Program-made: the position numbers and the translations under genes
In this document: positions 1-6,778 of the stretch, piece by piece
How the letters are laid out: each line of letters starts with the position of its first letter
How positions within the stretch are numbered: the stretch's first letter is position 1
Notes under the pieces: model-generated
Seen by the model: only the letters and a program-made list of their open reading frames with translations
Told to the model about the DNA's origin: nothing
Database searches by the model: none
Assembly: GCA_944328495.1 (NCBI GenBank)
Contig: CALVHR010000013.1
Coordinates: 1-53,936, forward strand
Source of the DNA: an uncultured Clostridia bacterium
GTDB taxonomy: Bacteria > Bacillota > Clostridia > Christensenellales > Borkfalkiaceae
Direction: 5' to 3'
Length of the DNA: 53,936 nucleotides

Positions 1-92
1 AACAACTGCGAAAAATTGTTCTGATAGGACAAAATTAAAAATTTTTGGTTTTCAGGTGAAAAAAACTTGACACGACCGTATTTTTGGAAGGT

Positions 93-121
93 TTGACAAA
101 TTTTTGCGGCAGTTGTATAAT
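93..121 (+). promoter_or_regulatory. Sigma-A promoter of the GNAT gene
   Basis: A perfect TTGACA (93-98) and TATAAT (116-121) are separated by 17 bases. The start codon at 145 lies 23 bases downstream of the -10 and an AAGGAG ribosome site sits at 131-136. A second TTGACA at 67-72 has no matching -10 and is probably chance. Confidence 0.85.
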
Positions 122-144
122 AATTCGGAAAAGGAGAAAAGGGC

Positions 145-639
145 ATGGAAGAAGTGGAATTATCGGAAGTTCGGCAGGGTGAAGAGAAAGAACTTGCTTT
201 ACTGGCAGAACGTCTGTGGCATTCGGCGTACGACGATCTTCTCGGCAAGACGCAGGTGAATTATATGGTAGACCTGTTGCAGAGCGCTCCGGCGCTGCGT
301 GAGCAGATCGCGCACGGCTATACCTATTATTTTATCCGCAGCGGCGGGCAGACGATCGGGTTTTGCGGGGTGCAGATGCAGGGCGCAAAGCTGTTTTTGT
401 CCAAACTGTACCTGAGCGATGAATTCCGCGGAAGGGGCGTGGGACAGCTTGCGCTCGGCAAAGTCGCTGCGCTCGCGCGGGACAGAGGCGCAAAGAGCGT
501 GTATCTGACCGTGAACAAGGGAAATTTGCGTGCGGTGCGCGCCTATGAAAAATTTGGGTTCGTGCGCACGAAGGAACAGGTTTCGGACATCGGCAATGGA
601 TTTGTGATGGACGATTTCGTTTACGAATTTACGCTGTAA
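145..639 (+). CDS. GNAT family N-acetyltransferase
   Basis: This 164-residue soluble protein has the GNAT fold and would transfer an acetyl group from acetyl-CoA to an amine; the substrate cannot be read from the sequence. The acetyl-CoA pyrophosphate loop is visible as RGRGVGQLAL near residues 95-105. It is preceded by the beta-4 strand LFLSKLYLSDEF and followed by the C-terminal helix and NLRAVRAYEKFGFVR, the usual motif B. The length is normal for the family. The start is fixed by AAGGAG eight bases upstream and by a consensus promoter that leaves a short leader. The next gene begins about 260 bases later behind a cobalamin riboswitch. No strong terminator separates the two, so read-through into the riboswitch is possible. 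Confidence 0.9.
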   Translation: MEEVELSEVRQGEEKELALLAERLWHSAYDDLLGKTQVNYMVDLLQSAPALREQIAHGYTYYFIRSGGQTIGFCGVQMQGAKLFLSKLYLSDEFRGRGVGQLALGKVAALARDRGAKSVYLTVNKGNLRAVRAYEKFGFVRTKEQVSDIGNGFVMDDFVYEFTL

Positions 640-684
640 GGCGCTTTTTCAAAAGCGCGCAGGGAAAAATTGAATGCATGCGAC

Positions 685-800
685 GAGTTGTCCGCCGTAA
701 AGCGGGCAGAGAGCAGGGGAAGGCGGTGCGAATCCGCCGCAACGGTCATTACCGTGTGCCTTCGGGCGAGTCGGGTAGCCTGCCGCCGCACAAGATTTTT
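685..800 (+). promoter_or_regulatory. Cobalamin riboswitch (compact AdoCbl-type)
   Basis: The core matches the cobalamin riboswitch consensus in order. There is a GGGAA purine box (717-721) and a GGCGGTGCGAATCCGCC hairpin (722-738) whose GGTGnnAATCC loop is the family hallmark. An ACGGT/ACCGT stem follows (about 742-755), and then GAGTCGGGTAGCCTGCC (768-784), which corresponds to the conserved GAGnC...CCTGCC B12-box side. Peripheral arms are short, as in the compact variants. A hairpin between about 828 and 852 (AAGCG pairing with CGCTT) and the segment up to the ribosome site at 884-891 form the likely expression platform. High corrinoid would be expected to turn off the two downstream genes. 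Confidence 0.85.
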
Positions 801-896
801 GCAAAAGTTCCGGTTCCGGGAAGCAAGCAAGCGTTTTTTACGGTCGCTTTCTGCCCTTTTCGGGAAGCGGCTTATTTTTTTATGCAGGAGGATTTT

Positions 897-1403
897 ATGA
901 AGAAGTTATTGACAGTTTTTATTTTGGCAGCAGCTGTTATGGCGTTTGTTTTTGTCGGCTGTGCCAAAGAAGGCGAGAAGATCACGGGCGGCGTACCCGA
1001 ATCCTTTGACGGTATGGTCACCCTTGTGCTCGATTCCCCCGCAACGGAAGGGGCAGACGTGTATTTTCAGGTTCCGTACGGCGATTTCGGCGAGCAGTCT
1101 ACGGCGCTCGAACTTTTGCAAAAACTGGCGGATGACGGCAAGATCTTTTTTGAAGGAGAGGACAGTACGTACGGATTCTTTCTCAATGCGGTCGGGTATG
1201 TCGACGGGGAAGAGCGGATCACCCTCGTGCACAACGGGGAAAATTATGACCCCTTCATTTCAATTTATACGAGTGTGGAAAAGGACTTCGGCGGCTTGCC
1301 TATGCAGTACGGCGATGTGACGCTGGAAACGTCCGCCGTCGGCATCGGTTCGATGTCTCTTGCCGACGGTGCCGTTATCTTTTTGACCGAAGCGTCTGTG
1401 TGA
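897..1403 (+). CDS. DUF4430 lipoprotein, putative corrinoid-binding
   Basis: This 168-residue secreted lipoprotein has an N-terminal hydrophobic segment with the lipobox FVGC, placing the acylated Cys at residue 22. The rest resembles DUF4430, the fold of the transcobalamin C-terminal domain. Recognisable parts are a beta strand VTLVLDSP, a helix with TALELLQKL, then a two-aromatic Y-G-F-F-L segment and a C-terminal beta-hairpin. The start at 897 follows an AGGAGG site at 884-891; an in-frame ATG at 882 overlaps that site and is rejected. The gene sits directly behind a cobalamin riboswitch and four bases upstream of an ECF S-component. The inferred role is capturing cobalamin or a precursor at the cell surface for the neighbouring transporter. 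The family assignment is by eye and the ligand is inferred from context. Confidence 0.8.
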   Translation: MKKLLTVFILAAAVMAFVFVGCAKEGEKITGGVPESFDGMVTLVLDSPATEGADVYFQVPYGDFGEQSTALELLQKLADDGKIFFEGEDSTYGFFLNAVGYVDGEERITLVHNGENYDPFISIYTSVEKDFGGLPMQYGDVTLETSAVGIGSMSLADGAVIFLTEASV

Positions 1404-1407
1404 TTTT

Positions 1408-2004
1408 ATGAAACGCGGGGCTCTTTTTCGTTCGGCGAAAGATGTAACGCTGATCGCCGCGATGAGCGCGACGCTCATCGCAGCGCAGTACGCGCTGCAA
1501 ATGGTCGCGGGCGTGGAGATCGTCACGGCGCTCTTTTCCGCCTATTGTTTTGTGTTCGGGGTGCGGCGCGGGCTGACGGTTGCCACTTGTTTTTCCATGC
1601 TCCGCTGTTTTCTGTATGGGTTTACTCTTTCCGTCATCGCGCTCTATCTCATTTATTTTAATCTGTTTGCGCTCGTGTTCGGGTCGCTCGGAAAAGTGAC
1701 CGCAAAGTTTTCGCCGCGCGCAAAACTGATTTGTGCAGCGGCGTGTGCGGCGATGATGACGGTGTGCTTTACGCTCTTGGACGACGTGCTTGCACCGCTC
1801 ATTGTCGGCGTGCGGTTTTGGCCTTATTTTTATGCGTCCCTGCCCGTGATGGGGGTGCAGACCGTTTGTGCGCTGATTACGGTTTCGCTTTTGTTTTTGC
1901 CGCTCGGCCGCGCGTTCGGAATGTTAAAGGGGGCGCACCCGCAGGCTGATTTGCATGCGGAAGAAAGCTGTTCGGAAGGCGCCGATTCCGAAGACGAGCG
2001 TTAA
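1408..2004 (+). CDS. ECF transporter S component, putative corrinoid uptake
   Basis: This 198-residue membrane protein has about six hydrophobic helices and a short acidic cytoplasmic C-terminus. Its size and layout match substrate-binding (S) components of energy-coupling-factor transporters. The N-terminal helix includes the small-residue face LIAAMSATLIAAQYALQ, the type of motif that docks S components onto the shared EcfT. No EcfA or EcfT gene is in the window, so it would use a shared energising module encoded elsewhere (group II ECF system). It starts four bases after the DUF4430 gene and shares its riboswitch, which points to cobalamin, cobinamide or a related corrinoid as substrate. 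It is too short and the wrong topology for BtuC-type permeases. Confidence 0.8.
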   Translation: MKRGALFRSAKDVTLIAAMSATLIAAQYALQMVAGVEIVTALFSAYCFVFGVRRGLTVATCFSMLRCFLYGFTLSVIALYLIYFNLFALVFGSLGKVTAKFSPRAKLICAAACAAMMTVCFTLLDDVLAPLIVGVRFWPYFYASLPVMGVQTVCALITVSLLFLPLGRAFGMLKGAHPQADLHAEESCSEGADSEDER

Positions 2005-2022
2005 ATTTCATGTTCGGATTTT

Positions 2023-2060
2023 TTGCCGCCCGCGGCTTCGGTGCCGCGGGCGGCAATTTG
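2023..2060 (+). terminator. Terminator after the ECF gene
   Basis: TTGCCGCCCGCGGC (2023-2036) pairs with its complement at 2043-2056 around a six-base loop, giving a 14-bp perfect stem. It is followed by TTTG and preceded by a T run. It closes the riboswitch operon before the next promoter at 2156. Confidence 0.8.
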
Positions 2061-2078
2061 TTTGAAATTCAATGCGTG

Positions 2079-2110
2079 ATGTTGCAAAAACAGTTGCGGC
2101 ATGTTGTAAA
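2079..2110 (+). promoter_or_regulatory. Upstream direct-repeat element shared with the 8693 promoter
   Basis: ATGTTGCAAAAA at 2079-2090 is followed 22 bases later by ATGTTGTAAA at 2101-2110. The same 12-mer occurs at 8616-8627, and in both places it ends exactly 66 bases before the first base of the -35 box. This spacing suggests an activator site, for example an AraC-type direct repeat. The assignment is inference from two copies. Confidence 0.5.
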
Positions 2111-2155
2111 TTCTGTCTTTTTTCATAAGAACGAATATCTTTTGTTTAAAAGATA

Positions 2156-2199
2156 TTGACATTGTCGAAAGGTATGCTAAAATGACGTTATCGTTCATG
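2156..2199 (+). promoter_or_regulatory. Promoter plus operator of the double-esterase operon
   Basis: TTGACA (2156-2161) and an extended -10, TGcTAAAAT (2175-2183), lie 16 bases apart. The overlapping sequence ATGACGTTATCGTTCATG (2182-2199) matches 15 of 18 bases of the palindromic operator at 8719-8736 and covers the expected transcription start. A repressor bound here would block initiation. Confidence 0.75.
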
Positions 2200-2246
2200 T
2201 TTTCGGGGATACAGCCGAAAGACAAATTTTGGGATAGAGGTGCAAA

Positions 2247-4868
2247 ATGAAAAAGTTCCGAATGTTTGCATTGTTCGTCGCTTTGATTTTGCTGGTGACG
2301 CTGCCTTTGTCGGCGTGCGCAGGCAAAGGGGAAGAGGGGACCGCCGTGCATACGGTAACATTTTCGGCGGGAGTTGTCGGCGAAGATACCGTGACGGGAA
2401 TGCCTGCTCCGATCGAGGCGGAGGACGGGCAGAAGGTTTCCCGCCCCGCGGAGGAACCTGAGCGCGAGGGGTTTACCTTTAAAGATTGGTATACAGCCCC
2501 GAGCGGCGGCGAATTGTTTGACTTTGACGGAACGCCCGTCACGGAGGATATGACCGTGTATGCGCAGTGGCAATATGTTGTATCGGGCAGCGGAGACGGC
2601 GGAAGCGAAGAGGAAGGACCTGCGGAGGGAGAAGAAGATTTCGTTGTCGATCCTCTTGTGCGGGTGGCATGTGTCGGTGACAGTCTGACGTACGGAAACG
2701 CATCGCCGAGCACGGCGTATCCGGTCGTCTTGCGCGAGCTTTTGGGCGAAGGGTATACGGTCGGCAATTTCGGGCGCAACGGCGCGTCGGTCACGGGCGC
2801 ACCGGACGGGAATCCCGCATATTCGACGCTGACGCAATATGAAGCGAGTCTGGATTTTAATCCGGATATCGTACTTATTATGCTCGGTACCAACGATGCG
2901 CAGGATTGGTCGAATGCCGCCGCGTCCTACAAGGCGGATCTGGAGCTTTTGATCATGTCTTATCGCAAGGCGAATGCGGATGTATCGGTCATTCTCATGA
3001 CATCTCCCGTCGTTTTGGGCGTGAACCAATATGACATTGTGGAGGAAGACATTGAGCAGTACATAGCGCCCATCCAGCGCACGGTAGCGGAAGAACAGGA
3101 GCTGACGCTCGTCGATGTGCGGGCCGAGATGCAGGCGCATGACGGGTATGAAACTTTCTTTTTGTCGGACAAGGTGCATCTGACGCCGGAGGGAGGGCAA
3201 TTTATAGCCGGGCTTGCTGCGGAAGCGGTGGAGGAAGCCTCGGAAAGCACGCAATCCAAACCTGCTCCGACCGATCTTTACAAGGTCAGTTATTCAAAAG
3301 GGGAGGCCGGAACGGATGCGGTTGCGTTCATGCCTGCTGCCGTTACGGTGGAAAAGGGCGGCATGGCTGCCGAGCCGCAGGATAAACCCAAACGGGAAGG
3401 ATATGATTTTACGGGTTGGTATACGGCACCGAGCGGCGGCGAATTGTTTGATTTTTCGCAGAAGATAACCGAGAGCATTACCCTTTATGCGCAATGGACG
3501 CCTGCGGTAACCGTTCTTGCGGAAAAGGCGGATCTGGTGCTGTTTATCGGGCAGTCGAATATGGCGGGGCGCGGTACGGCGGCGGATGCGGCGCAGGTGG
3601 CGGACGGGCATGCCTATGAATTCCGCGCGATCTCCGATCCCACTTGCCTGTATCCGCTTACGGAACCGTTCGGGGCGAATGAAAACAATGCGGAAAGCGG
3701 TGTGAGCGAAAGCAAGAAAACGGGTTCGATGGTGTCTGCTTTTTGCGAAAGTTATTTTGCCGAAACGGGTACGCCCATCGTCGCGGTGTCCTGTTCCAAG
3801 GGGGGCGAACCCATCAGCTTTTTCGATACGGACGGGGCGCCGTATCGTGACGCCGTTGCGCGCATGACTGCGGCGAAGGAATATCTGACAAGTTCGGATA
3901 GCGAGATCGGGCTTCGCAATGTGTATGTGGTTTGGCTGCAAGGCGAGTCGGACGGGGATCGTTCCACTTCGGCGGAGGAATATACCGCTGCATTGGACCG
4001 CATCGCGACAGGGTTTGCGCAAGATATCGGTTCCGAGCAGTTCTTCGTGATCCCGATCGGCATGTACAACGGTTCGAACGAATCTCGGAATGCGGCTTAT
4101 ACGGTGATCCGCCAGGCACAGATCGAATATTGTCGGGAGAATGCGGATGCGACCGTGATCAGCACCCAGCTTGCGGATATGTATGCGGAAGGGCTGATGA
4201 AGGACGAATTCCACTATTATCAGGCGGGGTATGAGATCGTCGGCAGAGATGCCGGAGAAAATATGGGATATTTCGTGAATACGGGCAAAAAACCCGTCTG
4301 CGTTTCGGCGTCGGAAAAGGCACCCGCTTTACAGGAGGGCGGCGCATGGCTGGAGCAGGACGGACAGGTCGTGATTTCTGCGGCGGCGGCTTTTGAAAAT
4401 TCCGCGTATGCGAGTTACGCGAACGGCGAAAGTGCCGACCCTGCATGGGTGCCCGTGTCCGGATATCTTACGGGTGCGCGCAATGCTTACGACAACGGGG
4501 TGCAATATACTTTGGAAGAGGCGGTGGCGAAAGCGCCGTACCTGCAATTCAGCATCGATATACAAACCGCGGGGACATATTATTTGTATCTCATGATGAC
4601 CAGTCCTTCGGGCGGAAGCAATTCCGCGTTTGTGGGCATTGACGGAAATGTCATCGATTGCGGGGCTCCGACGACGTCCGGTACGGCGCGCTGGCAGTAC
4701 AATTCCAATTGGTCGTTCGAGCTGAGCGAAGGTCAGCACACGCTGACGCTGTATGTGCGCGAAGACGGCATTGCGCCCAATCAGATCGTTTTGCGCAATG
4801 AGTATGACGGGAGCGATCTTGTGCAGGGCAATATGCTCACCGAAAGCGCGCGTGAAAAAATCGGCTGA
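2247..4868 (+). CDS. Secreted double carbohydrate esterase: SGNH hydrolase plus SASA-type acetylesterase
   Basis: This 873-residue lipoprotein (lipobox LSAC, Cys24) carries two serine esterase domains. Residues 33-109 form an InlB-type B repeat. Residues 135-335 are a GDSL/SGNH hydrolase with Ser146 in CVGDSLTYG, GTND at 214-217 and the D308/H311 pair in DKVHL. Residues 343-420 form a second InlB repeat. Residues 430-690 resemble a sialate O-acetylesterase (SASA, CE6-like) domain with Ser437 in FIGQSNMAG, the LQGESD block and D653/H656 in DEFH. Residues 700-873 are a beta-sandwich module also found at the C-termini of the 9122 and GH115 proteins. The likely job is removing acetyl groups from xylan at the cell surface so that the hydrolases of this locus can act. 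It is first in an operon with the gene at 4887. The catalytic motifs are seen in the sequence; acetylxylan as the substrate is inferred. Confidence 0.88.
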   Translation: MKKFRMFALFVALILLVTLPLSACAGKGEEGTAVHTVTFSAGVVGEDTVTGMPAPIEAEDGQKVSRPAEEPEREGFTFKDWYTAPSGGELFDFDGTPVTEDMTVYAQWQYVVSGSGDGGSEEEGPAEGEEDFVVDPLVRVACVGDSLTYGNASPSTAYPVVLRELLGEGYTVGNFGRNGASVTGAPDGNPAYSTLTQYEASLDFNPDIVLIMLGTNDAQDWSNAAASYKADLELLIMSYRKANADVSVILMTSPVVLGVNQYDIVEEDIEQYIAPIQRTVAEEQELTLVDVRAEMQAHDGYETFFLSDKVHLTPEGGQFIAGLAAEAVEEASESTQSKPAPTDLYKVSYSKGEAGTDAVAFMPAAVTVEKGGMAAEPQDKPKREGYDFTGWYTAPSGGELFDFSQKITESITLYAQWTPAVTVLAEKADLVLFIGQSNMAGRGTAADAAQVADGHAYEFRAISDPTCLYPLTEPFGANENNAESGVSESKKTGSMVSAFCESYFAETGTPIVAVSCSKGGEPISFFDTDGAPYRDAVARMTAAKEYLTSSDSEIGLRNVYVVWLQGESDGDRSTSAEEYTAALDRIATGFAQDIGSEQFFVIPIGMYNGSNESRNAAYTVIRQAQIEYCRENADATVISTQLADMYAEGLMKDEFHYYQAGYEIVGRDAGENMGYFVNTGKKPVCVSASEKAPALQEGGAWLEQDGQVVISAAAAFENSAYASYANGESADPAWVPVSGYLTGARNAYDNGVQYTLEEAVAKAPYLQFSIDIQTAGTYYLYLMMTSPSGGSNSAFVGIDGNVIDCGAPTTSGTARWQYNSNWSFELSEGQHTLTLYVREDGIAPNQIVLRNEYDGSDLVQGNMLTESAREKIG

Positions 4869-4886
4869 TGAACGGAGGGAAGTGTC

Positions 4887-6692
4887 ATGAAGAAAATAAG
4901 TTTTTGTGTTCTTTTGGCGATGATGCTGTTTTTGTTCGCGGCGTGCGCGGGGACGGACATTCCTGCGGGCGGGGATGACAATCAACAGACGGGTACAGTC
5001 CGCCTGAGCGAACACGTCCTCGTCTTGGAAGAGGGAGAAAGCGCAACTCTGACGGCGGTTGCCGAACCGCAAGGGGACATCGGTTGGAGCACGGACAACG
5101 CGGCGGTCGCCGCGGTCACGGAAAGCGGAAGCGTACAGGGCTTGCAGGCGGGGTACGCGGTCATCACGGCAAAGAGCGGTTCTGCCGCCGATTATTGCGA
5201 AGTGTATGTTTCGGCGAAGGCAGAGGCCGACGGCAATGCGCAGACGGAAAAATATCAGGCAAATTTTGCGGGATCGGATGCCGTTCCTTCCGATCTGGCG
5301 GTGACGACCGAAGGCGACGCTTCGGTCACGGCGGGCCAGGACGGACTGAATATAGCGGTGAATGCGGCGGGTGCGTCCGCCTATGTTAAAAAACAGTTCG
5401 CAGCTCCGCTTGCGGGCAGGGTGTATGTGGAAATGCGTGCCAAAGTCGGTTCGTCGGCGTTTTCCAATCTGATGTACTTCTACCGCGGGACACAGGGCGA
5501 CGACCCGAATGCAGACGGCGTTCTGACGTTTGCCATGAGCGGCGGCGTGTTCCAGTATCATGACGGGAGCGGTTGGAAATCGACGGGGGTACGGTACGTG
5601 ACCGATGCATGGTACGACGTAAGCATCATGTTCGACTGCGGCATCGGCATGTTCAATGTGACGGTGAACGGCGTCGAATACTGTGGTTTCCCGTTCCGCA
5701 GCGGCGGCGCAGGCTACGAAGATGCGATCGGGATGATCGTGTTCGGGGCAAGCCAGTCGGGTGCGGACATGACCTATGAATTCATCCGCGTGACGCAGAA
5801 GATTGAAGGGTATGCGCCCGAGATCTACACCGCACAGACCGCATACAGCGCCGATTTGCAGGAAGAGATCGTTCTCGATTATACGGTCACAGGAGATCCC
5901 GCGCCTGCCGTCAGCGTTGTTTGCCCGCAGGGCATAACGGTGGCTGAGGACAGCAAAACCATCACCGCATCGGCGGAAGGCGTGTACACGGTCACGGTCA
6001 AAGCGGAAAATTCCCAAGGCGTTGCGGAAAAAACATTTACTCTCAACGTGCTCGGGCAAAGTTCCGTCTATTGGGATACCGATTTCGAAAGCGCCGCTGC
6101 CGCGGGCGTTACTGTGAGCGGTTCGGGCGGCAATGTGAGTTTCGGCGACGGCGTTACGATTTCTTCGCAGAACACGAGCGGGATCTGGATGGATAAAAAA
6201 TTTGATCGGGCATTCGACGGGATCGTCGTGACGGAGGTGACATTCCGCGAAAACGTCGAAAACATAACAAGCGCATTTGCCAATCTCCTCTTTTTCTACA
6301 CGAGCACCGCTTCGGGCGGGCTCGGGTCCAATGCGATGGCGGTGGCGGTGCGCAACGGCTACAATGCGCTTGTCTGGAGCGAAACCAAGAGCGGCGGCTG
6401 GACGGATTTTACCGATCCCAACGGCGGCCGTGCGGATTTGAAGATCAACACGGAATACACGCTCAAAGTCGTCAATGATTTTGACAATAAGGTCAGCTAT
6501 TTTTATCTTACGGGCGAAGGCGTGAATTATGTTTTTTCCGAAACGTATCTCGGAAGTCATGCTTTCCGCGATACATCTTTGGAAAACATCGACCGCATTC
6601 GCATCGGTTCGGACAAAACGGGGACAGATTTTACCCTGACGCGCCTGCGCGTGTATCAGGGAAGTCAAGCCGATATCTTGTCGCAGCAATAA
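4887..6692 (+). CDS. Surface lipoprotein with Big_2 and LamG-like domains
   Basis: This 601-residue lipoprotein (lipobox FAAC, Cys20) has no recognisable catalytic motif. Residues 33-110 form a bacterial Ig-like group 2 domain. Residues about 120-310 and 395-600 are two concanavalin/LamG-like beta-sandwiches, separated by a PKD/Ig-like strand repeat near 315-390 (YTVTVKAENSQG). The second sandwich (nt 6195-6646) is close to four-fifths identical to residues 827-975 of the protein encoded at 9122, so the two share a recently duplicated module. It follows the double esterase by 18 bases with GGAGGG upstream. A carbohydrate-binding or cell-surface scaffolding role is likely. It has 16 aligned Gly/Asp/Asn-rich turns but no dockerin or cohesin signature that I can see. 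Confidence 0.8.
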   Translation: MKKISFCVLLAMMLFLFAACAGTDIPAGGDDNQQTGTVRLSEHVLVLEEGESATLTAVAEPQGDIGWSTDNAAVAAVTESGSVQGLQAGYAVITAKSGSAADYCEVYVSAKAEADGNAQTEKYQANFAGSDAVPSDLAVTTEGDASVTAGQDGLNIAVNAAGASAYVKKQFAAPLAGRVYVEMRAKVGSSAFSNLMYFYRGTQGDDPNADGVLTFAMSGGVFQYHDGSGWKSTGVRYVTDAWYDVSIMFDCGIGMFNVTVNGVEYCGFPFRSGGAGYEDAIGMIVFGASQSGADMTYEFIRVTQKIEGYAPEIYTAQTAYSADLQEEIVLDYTVTGDPAPAVSVVCPQGITVAEDSKTITASAEGVYTVTVKAENSQGVAEKTFTLNVLGQSSVYWDTDFESAAAAGVTVSGSGGNVSFGDGVTISSQNTSGIWMDKKFDRAFDGIVVTEVTFRENVENITSAFANLLFFYTSTASGGLGSNAMAVAVRNGYNALVWSETKSGGWTDFTDPNGGRADLKINTEYTLKVVNDFDNKVSYFYLTGEGVNYVFSETYLGSHAFRDTSLENIDRIRIGSDKTGTDFTLTRLRVYQGSQADILSQQ

Positions 6693-6732
6693 AAAAGCGT
6701 GCCCGCGCAATTCGCGCGGGCACGCTTTTTTT
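6691..6732 (+). terminator. Bidirectional terminator of the 2247-6692 operon
   Basis: GCGTGCCCGCGC (6697-6708) pairs with 6714-6725 around AATTC. It is flanked by six A on the left and seven T on the right, so it can stop transcription from either side. Confidence 0.9.
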
Positions 6733-6734
6733 AT

Positions 6735-6770
6735 CGAAGGTCCGCGGCGCTTTTGCGCCGCGGACCTTCG
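6735..6770 (-). terminator. Terminator of the 6779-8374 SGNH gene
   Basis: A perfect 16-bp stem (6735-6750 with 6755-6770) closes on a TTTT loop. On the minus strand it lies directly after the stop codon, and the preceding A-rich hairpin adds a second stop between the convergent genes. Confidence 0.8.
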
Positions 6771-6778
6771 TTGAATTG

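Noticed and set aside
67-72. Second TTGACA upstream of the GNAT promoter
   Set aside because: No -10 lies 16-18 bases downstream; the promoter at 93-121 is complete.
882-896. Alternative start at ATG 882 for the DUF4430 lipoprotein
   Set aside because: It overlaps the AGGAGG site that serves ATG 897 and would put acidic residues before the Lys-Lys signal-peptide start.
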